Both the position numbers and the translations under genes were made by a program. The notes under the pieces were generated by a model. The model was not told the DNA's origin. It worked only from the letters and a program-made list of their open reading frames with translations, and made no database searches. A DNA stretch of 64,000 bases, taken from NCBI RefSeq assembly GCF_047675955.1, contig NC_132913.1:75077236-75141235 (forward strand), written 5' to 3'. This document shows, piece after piece, positions 11,464 to 24,949 of this stretch. Within the stretch, counting starts at the first letter, position 1. Each line of letters starts with the position of its first letter. This DNA is from Chlorocebus sabaeus. Taxonomy: Eukaryota; Chordata; Mammalia; Primates; Cercopithecidae.

Positions 11464-12838
11464 CAGACACACAGACCAATAGAACAGAATAGAGAAACCA
11501 GAAATAAAGCTGCACACATACAATCATCTAATCTTCAACAAATTTGACAAAAACAAGCAATGGGGAATGGACATCCTATTCAATAAATCGTACTGGGATA
11601 ACTGCCTAGCCGCATGCAGAAGAATGAAACTTGGCTCCTACCTCTCAGCATATACAAATTATTAACTCAAGATACATTAAAGACACAAATATAACACCTA
11701 AAACTATAAAATCCTAGAAGAAAACCTAGGAAATACCATTCTGGACATTGACATTGGCAAATAATTTATGACTAAGTCCTCAAAAGCAATTGCAACAACA
11801 ACAACAAAATGACCAATGAGACCTAATAAAACTAAAGAGTTTCTGCACAACAAAAGAAATTATCAACAGAGTAAACAGCCTAAAGAATGGGAGAAACTAT
11901 TCACAAACTATGTTTCTGACAAAGGTCTAATATCTAGAATCTATAAGGAACTTAAACATTGAACAAGCAAAAACCAAATAATCCATCAATAAGTGGGCAA
12001 AGGACATAAACAGGTACTTCTGAAGATATATAAGCAGCTAACAAACATATTAAAAATACTCCACATCAGTAATCATCAGAGAAATGCAAATCGAAACCAC
12101 AGTGAGATACCATCTCACATGAGTCAGGATGGCTGTTACTGAAAAGTCAATAAAAACAGATACTGGTGAGGCTGTGGAGAAAAGGGAACACACCTATACA
12201 CTGCTGGTGGGAATGTAAGTAAGTTAGTTCAACTACTAATGATGTGGGAAGCATCTTTGAGATTTCTCAAAGAACTCAAAATAGACCTATCATTCAACCT
12301 AGGAGTCCCATTACTGGGTATATACCCAAGAAAAATAAGTTGTTCTACCAAAAAGATACACACACTCATATGTTCATCACAGCACTATTCAACAGTGAAG
12401 ACATGGACTCAACCTAGGTACCCATTCATGGTGGCCTGGACAAAGAAAATGTGATACATGTACAACATAGAAGACCACACAGTCATGAAAAAGAATAAAA
12501 TCATGTTCTTTGTACAACAAGGATGCAGCTGGAGGGTATTATTCTAAGCATAGGAACAGAAAACCAAACACTGCATATTCTCACTTATAAGTGGAACTTA
12601 AACATTGGGTATACATGGAAACAAAGACAGGAACAATAGAAACTGGGGGCTACTAGAAGGGGAAGACAGAGAGTGGGAAATGGTTGAAAAAAAACGCCTG
12701 TTGCGTGCTATGCTCAATACCCAATAACAAGATCAAACATATCCCCAACCTCTGAACCATGCAGTATATCATGTAACAAGCCTGCACATGTATCCCCAGA
12801 ATATAAAATACAATTTGAAATCAAAAATAAAATAAAAG
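11464..12838 (+). mobile_element. L1 3' end, sense, 5'-truncated
   Basis: The copy starts inside ORF2 ('cagacacacagaccaataga') and runs through the ORF2 C-terminal region and a 3' UTR with 'atgtatccccagaatat' to an A-rich tail ending at about 12838. The frame at 12239-12454 is a fragment of ORF2p. It has many stops and is inactive. Confidence 0.92.
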
Positions 12839-13816
12839 ATATTCAGGGCATCCTTTACTATGCCACAGTGTCTAAATGTTTTAAAATGCATTTTATTAAG
12901 AAATATTTAGAAAATACATAAAAGTGCAAAGAGTGATGTAATTGTATTCTCCACCAACCATGTGATCAATTTATGTATGTACGTCATATGCATATATGTA
13001 TGTGTGCATTTATTTGTCTGTTAGTATATTTATCTTTCTTCAATATTCTTACTGGTAAAACACTGATGAAAGCCCAATGAGGAAAAAATTTTGCCGAAAT
13101 ATTAAAGGCTTAGAAAATTTAACCCTTACCTGAGGTGAAAGCAACACTCTGTCATCGTGTTCTCCTGGTTTATAGACAACCAGGCATGCTCACAAGGCCA
13201 GACTGATGTAAGTACTTGCTCACGAGCAGAAAGGCTAGAGGGTCTGGGCCTGCTGAATCAGGCATTGGTTGTCTTATTCTGGGTAACATTCTTTTCCTCT
13301 TCCATAGTAATAGTCTTTGGTAATCAGTCTTTATATAAATGATCTATGTCTGTAATAATTTCCATGAAAATGTTTGACTGACTTATTGCCCCAAGCTAAA
13401 AGGATTGGCACATAAACACACACAGGGCCAATAGTCTTTGAAACTGAACCTTGAGCTCAGGGACAAAGACAGAAGATAATTGAAACTGAGTTATTTTAAT
13501 GATAACTCCTAAAAACACTCTGTTAATTCCTCCTGGCTTGTTTTCTTGAGCCCCTCAAAATTTTTAGTTAGTTTTTATCCCTCCAACTTTTTAGTTTTTC
13601 TTAAGTCAGGTAGCATTACCTAAATCCAAGAGAGTATGTTGCATTAGTTGTACTACATATACTATACTTACTTCTGTAAACTACATTTTTAAAGAAATAC
13701 TGTCAACAGGATGACTTCTGAAAGTGAGCACAATAATCAAATGACAAGAAACGATTAAAAAATGTATTATTATTTTTTCATTTTCAGGATAAGACTTGAT
13801 ATAAAAGAGGCTAATC
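12839..13816. other. Unassigned stretch
   Basis: No named repeat, gene or RNA could be recognised. The frame at 13157-13342 has no recognisable domain and no convincing coding context. Confidence 0.4.
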
Positions 13817-14102
13817 GGCCAGGTGCGGTGACTCACGCCTGTAATCCCAGCAGTTTGGGAGGCCGAGGCAGGTGGATCGCCTGAGGTCAGGAGTTCAAGA
13901 CCAGCCTGACCAACGTGGAGAAACCTTGTCTCTACTAAAAATACAAAATTAGTCAGGCCTGGTGGCACATGCCTGTAATCCCAGCTACTCGGGAGGCTGA
14001 GGCAGGAGAATCGTTTGAACCTGGGAGGCAGAGGTTGCAGTGAGTTGAGATTGAGCCATTGCACTCCATTGCACAACAAGAGCAAAACTCCATCTCAAAA
14101 AA

Positions 14103-14110
<8 letters not shown>
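13817..14110 (+). mobile_element. Alu element, S-type
   Basis: It starts 'ggccaggtgcggtgactca'. The right arm has a small internal deletion near 'actccattgcacaacaagag', and an A-tail ends at about 14110. Several frames across it are Alu translations, not genes. Confidence 0.95.

Positions 14111-14132
<22 letters not shown>
14111..14132 (+). repeat. (AG)n microsatellite in the Alu tail
   Basis: Eleven AG units directly follow the A-tail. Confidence 0.95.
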
Positions 14133-14133
<1 letters not shown>

Positions 14134-14299
14134 CTGATCAAGACTACCTCAACCAAAGAAATTCAAAATTCAAATGTGTTACTGTTTGAGGTAGTCAATT
14201 TCTTGTCTCTGATTGTATTCAGTGGGCCTAGATGATGGTTAAAACTCCCTTCTGCTCATATAATCATCCTTAAAAATAAATTATTGTCATTGCATTATT

Positions 14300-14600
14300 A
14301 TTATTATTATTATTATTTTGAGATGAAGTTTCACTCTTGTTGCCCAGGCTGGAGTGCAATGGCGCAATCTCGGTTCACTGTAACCTCCGCCTCGAGGGTT
14401 CAAGCTATGCTCGTGCTTCAGTCTCCAGAGTAGCTGGGGTTAGAGGGATGCACCACTGCACCCAGATAATTTTTGTACTTTTAGTAGAGACGGGGTTTCA
14501 CCATGTTGGCCAGGATTATCTCAATCTCCTGACCTCATGATCTGCCCACCTCAGCCTCCCAAAGTGCTGTGATAACAGGTGTGAGCCACCGCACCCAGCC
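14300..14600 (-). mobile_element. Alu element, antisense, (ATT)n tail
   Basis: It is the reverse complement of a full Alu, from 'gagatgaagtttcactcttg' to 'gccaccgcacccagcc'. The tail has become (TTA)n. Target-site duplication 'gtcattgcattatt' (14286-14299) matches 'gtcattgcgttatt' (14601-14614) with one difference. Confidence 0.95.
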
Positions 14601-14614
14601 GTCATTGCGTTATT

Positions 14615-15999
14615 TTTAGAAAACAAATCATCAATAGTTATGACTCTCTTTCATATAACATGTGAAGTGTTCAACAATTCTGTTCCAAAAGGCCTTTTTC
14701 CTAGAATGATTATATGGAATATCAGATAATTTACAACTTAAATCTTCCACTTGCATAATTTTAGATCAGAAATTAGGGAAGGCTAAATTATGACTTCTAT
14801 CTGAGGGCACTAAGAAGGCAAAAAGAAAGAGTCCATTATTTTATATGATGTTGGGAATGATGTAAAGACATCTTATTGGTGGACAGGAGTACACTGGTGT
14901 GCATTTGCAAAGCCTGAGTACTAGTAACAGTACTTTCCATTCCATTTGTATTGCAGTTTTAATGGGTAGAGTCTCTTTGGATTTTAAGCAATTAAGAAAG
15001 ATAATGAACATTTCAATTAGCACAAGGATTTATGTTTACAGAAATGGGAAAGAAAAAAATAATAGGAAGGAGTAAATTACTTGGCATTTGAGAAAATAGC
15101 TAGAATGTCAAGCATATATTTGTAAGCAGCACCATTATCTTCTCTTAAGAAAATGTCTTAAGCAAATATAATTCAATTTAAAAGGTTTTCTCAAAGGTGC
15201 ATGTGTCCTAGAAATACCTTATGGAGCATTCAGTCTGTATTGACTGAGATATCAAACAGGAGGATTCCAACTGTGTCATGAAAATAATTTGGTATACATT
15301 GTTAAGGCAAAGATAAGAAACAAAGGGTTGTTGATGGATGAAGCAGAGGCAGAAAAGAGACAGGAAAATCACCGAGGAGATTGTAAAGTTTCTGGAGAGA
15401 CTAGTGAAAATTAATGGAAACTGAAATAATGGAATGGCTGTCTAAAATATTAAAGAGAAGAATCTGAACACTGTTCATCAGAATTCTCAAGACAGTTAAT
15501 GGGCTACATGAAAGATGAAACAGGTGACATATCAAGTGAGTCAACATAAAGTGAGCAAAGGCAAGAATGTAATTATTATTCACTAGGATCCAAGAGAAGC
15601 CTAAGTGCAACTGGAGCTTGAACAATGCTTTTCTAAGTAGAGTATCAATTCAATTATATTAGTGCAGTTGCATAGATGATTTCTCAAGTGACCTTTACCC
15701 ACAGTTCAAACACTATGTTCTAATGACTGATTATTTGATACGCAAAGTATCTCATGTGGTATGTGATACATAGAAGATGACCATTCCTGGTCATTGTCAC
15801 ATTTACAAATCTGATGCCCACAAATACTAAAACCCATTATAAATGTATCTATGTTACAGAGAATTAAGGGACCTCAGATATTCTCTTTTATTATGTTCTA
15901 TTAATTTGGGAAGGAGAAATATTAAGGGCATCAATAATTAATATTTAAGGGAAAAACAAGCTGTATATTCACATCAGGAGACCACAGAGTGAAGAGTGA
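14615..15999. other. AT-rich stretch, nothing recognised
   Basis: No repeat family, gene or RNA could be supported here. The short minus-strand frames at 14841-15023 and 15401-15625 lack recognisable domains. Confidence 0.4.
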
Positions 16000-16520
16000 T
16001 AAGTACTATCTGGGGCATGGAGGGATTCTTTTTTAAAAAGGAGACATTTGCTCCGAACTTTGAATGATGGATACTACCTTGTCTGAAATGATGATATGAA
16101 GAATAAACCCAGAAAATTTTCCCTGGTGAAAGACTTGAAGGTATGGAAGTGCAGGGGTGCTCTGGAAACAGTGTTTAGTTTGCTTTAATGACCATTTGAT
16201 TTAAGGAAGGGCAATGACTTGAGAGGAGCCAAGAAGGTGGGTCACAGTCACTTGTTAAAAGCCTTATTTGATGTTAAGGAATTTGCATATTGTCTTTTAG
16301 GCAATGAAAAACTATTGGAGTTTTATTATTATTATTGTTATTCTACTGCTACTGTATCACCATTCACTGAACACCTACTACTGTACTAAGATGGATATAA
16401 CCATTAACCAGAAGTAAAATATATTAAGTCTTGTATTACAGAATGAGAGACAGACAATTTAAAAAACATGCACGAATATGAGATAATTGCAACTTGAGAT
16501 TCATGCCATGGGTAACACAA
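16000..16520 (+). mobile_element. Old mammalian interspersed repeat, unnamed
   Basis: Blocks such as 'ggcaatgaaaaactattgga' (16300) and 'gagagacagacaatttaaa' (16445) resemble a widespread old mammalian repeat of the 'gggaagccattggagg' type and its neighbouring L2/MIR-like sequence. The same family appears at 22740-25575. I do not assign a name. Confidence 0.35.
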
Positions 16521-18629
16521 CAGAAAAAATTATGAGAGGTCCTTGAATGAATATTGGTATTGACATTATGGATACCAATATGGTTGGCAAAAGTAGTGTG
16601 TCCTGAACTGTGTAGCTGCACATAAATTCAGTGAGATAGGTAGATAGGAGAGGATTATACGGCATCTTTGGAAGACTTTGTAGTTGTGTGGCTGTCCTCC
16701 AAGAACAGATAGAAACAAGAGCTGGGAAATTTATGTCATAACTTTTTGAATGATCTGGTTACCAGGAATAAGATCTGGAATATACCTGGGTCATACATAC
16801 ATCAAATAATGCCAGAAGCCAGTACTTTATTTTGTCTTTAAAGTTTCTGATAATTAAACCACCAAACACTTGTTTTGTACCTTTAGTCAGATTAAAAAGA
16901 TCCAGATGATGTTCTCTTACTTTAAAGCTGCAGTATTTTCATTAAGTCAGCTAAAGCTTGTATGTAATTCATAAAAATAATATGAACAATTTAAATAAAG
17001 TCAATCAAAATCTATACAAAAGTTTTACTGACAGCTTATTTGTTATTTTCTTATTTTAATTTTGGAAACATGTTCATCCAGCTATATTTGGGGGAGAAAC
17101 TAAATTTTTCCTTGGGAAAAGATTCAGTGTATTTCTCTTAGTGATAAAAAGAACATCTTGGTCATAAAAAGGACACCTGTGTCAACATCTTAATTAAGGG
17201 TCGTATGAGTTATCATAATTAGCCTTAGAGTCATTAATGTGATAGCGTGCTTTCTTTAACAAATTTTACTTGAAGAAAGTTGTTTCCATTAATGTACTTA
17301 AAGTTTGTAATGGCTTACTTTAAGGCCACAGTTTTATTATGTCATATTACCCAGTTTATATTAATGTCAACTTATTTAATTATATGAAAATCACATTTTT
17401 TCCAGAAAATATAAATGAACAAAAATTGTCTCCTTACATATGAAAGTGCCAAAAAAAAAAAAAAAAAGAAAGAAAGAAAGAAAAGAAATACTGGGAGCTT
17501 CATTGTGAATTTAACCGATTACTCTTAAAATTTCTACCTCAGTATAAAGGCCAAAAACTATATGCAGCCAGATATGTTCCAAGGTGAATAAGAAGCATAA
17601 ATGAAAAGCATTACATTTTTTTGTTATTTTAACATTGAGGTGTCTCAAAAAATCATGTTCTGCAAGATTGATTATGAGCAATAGAAAGTTGGTATACAAC
17701 ATTGGTTGAACAAATCACATAAATACACACATGTATACAAAATCAAAACAGATTCTGGAGGCTTGTTTGCTTAATACATAGTCATTAGATTTCATAGAAT
17801 GCTGCTTTCATTTTAAAATGCCATAGAGGTTGTTTGCAAATAAGAGTTTATATTATATTTGCAATATGTCCACACATGCTTATTCAAATATTAGTATTTC
17901 AAATATCAATTTGATTAAGAACTTGATTAGCCTTTCATTTATATTTATATAGCTAAATTGATTTTTAAAACTTATAAGACAAAAATTAAAATAAATTTAT
18001 TTTAACTAAAAATACATTTAATTATTTTAAAATTATTAAAATGTATGTATTTTGATGAGCATATTTGATTCCAATCCAAATAGTCTAAACTTTAAATAAG
18101 AAAGTTTCTATTTATTCTATAAAACACAGGAACATTAATAGAAAAAATATTTGACTAGTAACATATGAATGTTGACAGGAGTCCTAGGATATCAAGTCAA
18201 TGGATATTAGGTTGAAAACAAAGCCGAATCTAAACCAAAACTTCTCAAAATTAAATTCAGTGGTTTATTGAAACCTATTCATTTTCATTCATTGAAAAGA
18301 AAGTAAGTTGTTGAAAAAAATCAGAGTGTAAAGGCAGAAAAAGAAGAAGCAATGAAAATTAAAATCCTTGCTTTATGTTAACATTCATATGTTATATCAG
18401 TATAAACAGAAAGTGAAAACAAATAAATGTAAAAACGAAAAAATATGCAAGCTTCTGATTAGGCTTTCACTGTTGAAAATAAAAATTAAGGTATGTTTTA
18501 ACAGTTTTCGAGTTTTGGTATCCTCTTTTATGAAGATGTCTTTTATGAAAAAAACTCATAAGCTTAACTGTTGAAAATGTACAGCCCTACATAGTTTTCA
18601 CGATGTTTGGAATATATAAAGCTTAATTT
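16521..18629. other. AT-rich stretch with an (AAAG)n run
   Basis: Nothing gene-like or family-assignable is visible. An A-run followed by (GAAA)n sits at about 17451-17486. The frames at 17511-17702 and 18368-18574 have no recognisable domain. Confidence 0.45.
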
Positions 18630-19870
18630 ATTTTAACTTTTTATTTTGATATAATCCTAATAGAAAAGATAGTGGACTAATGTAGGAAACCCCCAGGTAT
18701 CTCTTATTAGATTCACAATTTGTTGTCACATTTTGACCCGTTTGCATATATATGCATTTATATTTAGAGAGAGATAGATGATTTTTTCCTGAACATGTGA
18801 GAAAAGTTTGGAGATATTATATCTTTTGGCTACTAAATATTTCAGTATGTACTATTTTATGGAAAATGGCATGATATTTTCTCATATGTCCACAGTATAA
18901 TCAGAAAATTTTAGCATTAATATATTTCCATAGTATACCCACATATCATAATCAAATTTATCAAGTGTCTCAATTACATATTTTATAGTAACTTTATTTT
19001 TCCTGGTCCAAGAACCAATCTAGGACTGCACTTGATTGTTATATTTGTTTAGCCTTCTTTAATCTGAAATAGTGTTTTAGCCTTTCCTAAGTTTCTTGGC
19101 CTTGCAATTTTTGAAGTGTAGAAACCAGGCATTTAAAAAAATATTTTTACTAAATTGGGCCTTTGTCCTCTAATTAGATTCAAGTCAAGCATTTCTGGAA
19201 GGAGTGCCATTAAGTTAACGGTAGATCCTTCTCAGCATATTATATCTGAGGCACATGATGTTGAAATGTTTCAATATTGGTTAACTTTGATAACTTTGCT
19301 TAAGATTGTCTCTCTCAGGTTTTTTCAAAATAAAGATACAGTTTTCCACTTTGTAATTAATCATAATAGTTGAGGTAATGTTTTGAGACTGTGAAACTAT
19401 CCTGTTTCTCATTACATTTTTCCTCAGTTTTAGCTTCCATTGATGATTTCCTATTGTCATCATTCTTCCTATATTTATCAGGTGTCATTCAACTTCCATT
19501 ATAATTTATCTCAAATTTCTTTATTCATGAAGTTTATTATATCCAATGAGTTAAGATCCTTTACTATATCATTAAGTGTTTTAGTGATCAAGTATTCTCA
19601 TATTTGGTCAGTGTGAACCCCTTTAATCTATCTCATCATATGTTCTTTTGATATTTCCCTTTGGTTACTTTCTGAACCATCTTGTACTTTCCATTAATTT
19701 TGAAAATTAGACTTTGCTCCAAGGAGCATACTTTCTGGAATGTATTTCTGGTTCCTTGTTCCAGGGACAAGAAAGACCAGGTGCCTTGCTGGAAAAACCT
19801 AGATCCTACTGACCATAGCATTATTTGGGTGAGCGAGTTGGCTATAGGGTCTTTGTTATTTTGTTATGCA
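18630..19870. mobile_element. Ancient L1M-type sequence, probably antisense
   Basis: Ordered, diverged blocks match a long old L1M consensus as I recall it: 'ttcctggtccaagaaccaat', 'agccttctttaatctgaaat', 'gcacatgatgttgaaatg', 'cctgtttctcattacat', 'agcttccattgatgatt' and 'ctccaaggagcatactttct'. All frames are broken, and the 60-98 codon frames here are chance. Confidence 0.5.
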
Positions 19871-21455
19871 TGTATCCCCAAACCCCTCTTCATCAGGGAA
19901 AAGATAAAAGGAAAAAAAAAAACAAGGAAAAATGAAAATCCTGTCACGCCACTCTATCCTTTTATTGAAATTCCTTAGCTTTTACAAAGAAAAACAATTC
20001 TCATTTTCTCTTAGAGAGGGAAAGAACTACGCTACCTTAAACACCACGAACCACACGTGGGCTTACAGAGTTCAAACCAGTCTGTAAATGTACTGGAGCT
20101 TGCTCCTCAGTTTAATCTAAAATGGGGTGAACTTGTTCCTGTATGTCTTTGTCAAATACCCTAAAACAGAGGCCAAAGAGAAAATCATGCTCCCTCACAA
20201 ACACAGAAATGGAAAGAAAACCAAGAACATTTTTTTCTGCTTTATGCATGCAGCTTTATGTTTAACCTGTATGTTGCCTCTTACATTCTGGTCAGAGATA
20301 TCTCAGCATATTGAATGAAGTTCAAATACCTTGGGCTGAGATAACAAGAATTCCTAGATTTTTAAATTTTTGTTCATTATTTCCCACAGCAGTATACTCT
20401 CAAAATCTCTTCCTTGCTCAGAGTTGGAGCTAGGGGGTGGCAGTCATTTCTCTCACGGTATATTTTTTAGCATTCAGGGCCCAAATAGGACGTGCCAGGG
20501 AGAAACAAGTAAAACGTTTCCTACAAAAACTAAAATAGTTTCATAAGCCATCCAGAATTGAACTTGATGCACAAAAATAACATTATTTTGGGGGGTCTCA
20601 ATCCGTTCTAAATAGGCTTTCGATGGTCAATGATTTCACTAAACAAAATTGAAACTGCATCACATTTTGTAATACCTGTTCCCTCTGCAAGTTTTGTGTC
20701 ATCAGACATTGGTATCTAGTTTTATTTTCGAGGTTGTATTAATTTCATTCACAATCAATTAACTGTTCATGTTTTTCCTTCACTAGAGAATTTCTCACTT
20801 AACCCTGCAGCTCTGCCTTTTCCTTCACTACTGACTGTAGCTCTGAATTTTCCCACTAAACTCTACATCAATCTTCATTGGCCATTTGTTTCCACCATGC
20901 TGGATTCCTTCTGAGATGGTATTTCTAACTCCAGGATGGCCCCTACTGGTGTTACTCACTCTGTGGACCATTTTTCCTGTAGTTTAGGGAACATGGTGTT
21001 ATGTTCATGACCTGGTATGGTTTGTCATGATTCATGCAAGGTCAGACATCATATCACATATTGACAAAAATTTTCCTCACATTTAACTCTTAATATATGT
21101 TCCTGTACTGTCTAGCAAATGCACAGAAATAAATGTTATTAGATGACTGTAAACTCACAATGAGTTAGAAGGGTACTGCAAAAATATTCCCTCAATGTCC
21201 CCACTGATTATCTATCTTACTACACTGAGGCCAGGCCAGATAGCGTCTCAAAATATTTTCTTTTAGATTCTAACCTCTTCCTTTGCCACTTCTTTTAACC
21301 ATTTCGTTTATCTTTTGCTCTCTCTGCACCCCTCTTCAGGGTCCCAGCTGCAGCCTAGATGTTTTCATATTCTTGGCCTCTTCTTTAACTCTAGAATTAG
21401 CAGCAGTGGCTTCTCCATATTGAAGAATATATTAGATCTTCAATTTATTTTAATT
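19871..21455. other. Unassigned stretch
   Basis: No repeat family, gene or RNA was recognised. There are pyrimidine-rich patches near 20770-20860 and 21260-21400. Confidence 0.4.
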
Positions 21456-22050
21456 ATCCTCCAATAGGTTATTGAGGTACAGGTGGTATTTGGTTACATG
21501 AGTAAGTTCTTTAGTGGTGATTTGTGAGATTTTGGTGCACCCATCACCTGAGCAGTATTTGCTGCACCCTATTTGTAGTCTTTTATCCCTTGCCCCTTTC
21601 CCATCCTTCCCCCTAAGTCCCCAAAGTCTACTGCATCATTGCATCATTCTTACGCTTTTGTGTCCTCACAGCTTAGCTCCCAGATATCAATGAGAACATA
21701 CAATGTTTCATTTTCCATTCCTGAGTTACTTCACTTAGAATAATAGTCTCCAATCTCATCCAGGTCGCTGCAAATGCCATTAATTCATCCATTTTTATGG
21801 TTGAGTAGTATTCCATTATATATATAAGATATATATATGTAGATATATACGGTATGATATGGTATGTGTGTGTATATATATACACACCACAATTTCTTTA
21901 TATACTTGTTGACTGATGGGCATGTGGATTGGTTCCACAATTTTGCAATTGCAAATTGTGCTGCAATAAATATGTATGTGCAAGTATCTTTCTTGTATAA
22001 TGACTTCTTTTCCTCTGAGTGGATACCCAGTAGTGGGATTGCTGGATCAA
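21456..22050 (-). mobile_element. L1 3' end, antisense
   Basis: The reverse complement of an L1MA/L1PB-age 3' end: 'aggttattgaggtacagg', 'ccatcacctgagcagtat', 'atccaggtcgctgcaaatg', ending near 'gggattgctggatca'. The minus-strand frame at 21673-21885 is an ORF2p C-terminal remnant. A TA/TATG-rich microsatellite (about 21815-21888) has expanded inside it. Confidence 0.9.
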
Positions 22051-22109
22051 TTTTTCAGACTAAAAAAACCACAAGAAAAACAAAATTGACTGATCCTAAC
22101 AAAATAATT

Positions 22110-22385
22110 TTGTGCTAGAATGAAAACCAAAGCCCATTCCATGATCTACAATGCTCTATGCAATCTGGACCCAACTTGACCCTCCTTCCTACCTTTTCTC
22201 TTTTTTATGCTGTCTGACCTTACTATTTCTCAAATGCACCAAAAATATCTTTGTCTCAGGAACTTTGTTTTTTTCCCTCCCTGATATGTACTTTCTTTTG
22301 GCTCTCTCTCTTGGTTCATTCATACCTCTGTTAAATATTATTTCAGCTCAAAGTCCTTCCCTGATTAATATATCAATTAATGAAA
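22110..22385 (+). mobile_element. L2 LINE relic
   Basis: Diverged blocks match the L2 3' region: 'atttctcaaatgcaccaaa', 'gtctcaggaactttgt' and 'tttcagctcaaagtccttcc'. The frame at 22151-22402 lies across it and is not a gene. Confidence 0.5.
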
Positions 22386-22390
22386 TTGAT

Positions 22391-22489
22391 TGTGGAAAAT
22401 GAAATTGATAGTGGTAAGATAGAGATGAAACCAGTTAAGAGGGTATTGCAGTACTCCAGATGAAAAGCGTTGGTAATATCCATCAGAAG
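22391..22489 (+). repeat. 99-bp templated duplication, copy A
   Basis: It matches 25154-25252 in the same orientation with 98 of 99 bases identical; the single difference is t in 'gtactccag' against c in 'gtaccccag'. Copy B sits in its natural place inside an old repeat and copy A does not, so A is the derived copy. The left border carries an imperfect 17-bp repeat ('aatgaaattgattgtgg' at 22379-22395 and 'aatgaaattgatagtgg' at 22398-22414). Confidence 0.9.
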
Positions 22490-22739
22490 GGAATAATTAT
22501 ATAGAACAAAAGAGCTGCTGCCCCTAACCAGCTCCATTTTTACTACTGTACATGTGTTCTTTGTTTGAATGAATAAACATATATGCCATAATTTTTTTCT
22601 TTCATTGTGTCATACTAAAGAATTGTTCCTTGCCTAGAAGAGAATAAAAGTAAGGAGGAATCAAATTTTCCTTTACACGCATATAAGAATATATCTCAGT
22701 AAGCAATAGCAAAATAAATAACAAGGTGTTTTGAGAGGA
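22490..22739. other. Unassigned short stretch
   Basis: No repeat or gene was recognised. The minus-strand frame at 22602-22901 has no recognisable domain. Confidence 0.4.
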
Positions 22740-22904
22740 AGTTGGGGGGTATGATGCGAGTTGGGTTGCTAGCAAAGGCTTTAGAAGAAATTTAAAGTGA
22801 GACTTAAAAGTTGAGAAGAAGCCAATTATGTGAGGAACTGAATAATAAAGATTTTCAGGCAGAAGGAATAGCATGTATAAAAATGTTTTAGCCAAACACA
22901 AAAT
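22740..22904 (+). mobile_element. Old interspersed repeat, 5' part
   Basis: Blocks such as 'gaagaaatttaaagtgagac' and 'ttcaggcagaaggaatagca' match the first part of the old repeat that continues at 24950, after the intervening L1. Confidence 0.45.
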
Positions 22905-24942
22905 TGCTAGAAGAGAAAATACATATCAAAGCAGAAATAAATGAATTTGAAATGATGAAAATAATACAAAAGATCAACCGAACAAAAAGGTGTTTTTTTC
23001 AAAACATAAACAAAATTGACAAACCTTTAGCTAGACTAACTAAAAAACAAAGGAAGAATGCCCAAATAAATAAAATCAGAGATGAAAAAGGAAACATTAA
23101 AACTGATACCACAGAAGTTCAGAAGGTCATTAGTTGCTAATATGAGCAACTATATGCCAATAAATTGGAAAATCTAGAAGAAATGCATAAATTCCTAGAC
23201 ACAAACAAACTGTCTACAAGACTGAGCCATGAATAAATCCATAACCTGAACAGGTCAATAACAAGTAATGAGATTGAAGTTATAATAAAAAGTATCCCAA
23301 CAAAGAAAAGACTGGGACCCAATGCCTTCACTGCTGAATTCTACCAAACAACTAAAGAAGAATAAATACCAATCCTACTCAAACTATCCCAAAAAAATAG
23401 AATAGGAGGGAATACTTTCAAATTCATTCTTCAAGGCCAGTATTATCCTCATACCAAAACCACATACATCAAAAAAAAGAAAGAAAGAAAGAAAGAAAAC
23501 AATAGGCCAATATTACTTAGAAAACTGAAAATCCACATGCAAATCAAAAAAATAAAAGTAGACCCTGTCTCTTGTCATATAAAATATTAAATCAAAATGG
23601 GTTAAAGATTTAAATCTAAGATCTCAAGCTATTAAACTACTGCAAGAAAACATTGGAGAAACACTCCAGGATATTGGACTGGGCAAAGATTTCTTGAATG
23701 ATACCCCACAAGTACAAGCAACAAAAGGAAAAAAAAAAGGACAAATGGGATCACATCAAGTTAAAAGCTTCTGCATAGCAAAGAAAACAATCAACAATGT
23801 GAAAAGACAACCCATAGAATATAAGAAAATATTTGCAAACTACCCATCTGACAAGGGTTTAGCAACCAGAATATATAAGGAACTCAAACAACTTTGTAGA
23901 AAAAAAAATCTAAAAATTTGATTTAAAAAAATGGGCAAAAGACCTAAATAGATATTTCTGAAAAGAAGACATACAAATGGCAAACAGATATATGAGAAGG
24001 TGCTCAATATAATTGATCTTCAGAGACATGCAAATGAAAACTATAATCAGACATAATCTCACCCCAGTTAAAATGACTTTTATCCAAAAGACAAGCAATA
24101 ACAAATGCTGAAAAGACTGTGGAAAAAAATGAAAACTCTTGTACAATGTTGGTGGGAATGTAAACTAGTAGAAACACTATGGAGAACAGTTTGGAGGTTC
24201 CTCAAAAATGCTAAACATAGAGCTACCATATGATCCAGGAGTCCTACCTCTAGGTATATATCCAAAAGAAAGGAAATCTATATATTGAAGAGATACCTGC
24301 ACACCTGTGTTTGTTGTAGCACTGTTCACAGTAGCCAAGGTTTGGAAGCAACCTGTGGCCATCAACAGATGGATGAATAAAGAAAATGTTGTATACACAA
24401 TGAAGTACTATTCAGTCATGAAATACGAGATCAAAAATCATTTGACAAAATTCAACATTTATAACAACATAGATGGAACTGAAGGTCATTATGTTAAGTG
24501 AAATAAGCCAGGAACAGAAAACAAATTTTACATGTTTTCACTTATTTATGGGAGCTAAAAATTAAAATAATTGCACTCATGGAGACAGAGAGTAGAGGTA
24601 TGGTTACCAAAGGCTGGGAAGGGTAGTCAGGGAAAGTGGGGCAGAGGGGAGTGGGGATTGTTAATGAGTACAAAACAATAGTTAGAAAGAATGAATAAGA
24701 CCTAATATTTGCTACCACACAGGGGTAACTCTAGTCAAAAATAATTTAATTGTACATTTAAAAATAACTAAAAGGGTATAATTGGTTTGTTTGGATTAAT
24801 GTGTGGGATAATGGTTGCCCCATGTGCTCTGATGTGATTATTATACATTGCACGCCTGTATAAAAACATTTTATATAACCCATAAATATATACACTTACT
24901 ATGTACCCACAAAAATTAAAAAGAAAAAAAGTTAAAGACCCA
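22905..24942 (+). mobile_element. L1 ORF2-3' UTR copy, internally deleted
   Basis: The segment at 22905-23514 is ORF2 from the endonuclease/RT side ('aacaaaattgacaaacctt', 'aattctaccaaacaactaaa'). After an (AAAG)n run at about 23468-23499, the sequence jumps near 23515 to the late part of ORF2, then reaches the 3' UTR and A-rich tail by about 24942. The frames at 22904-23140, 23694-23921 and 24307-24501 are ORF2p pieces. It splits the older repeat around it. Confidence 0.9.
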
Positions 24943-24949
24943 AGATCCT

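Noticed and set aside
13681..14156. 134- and 67-codon minus-strand frames with protein-like text
   Set aside because: These are translations of the antisense Alu, a common artefact.
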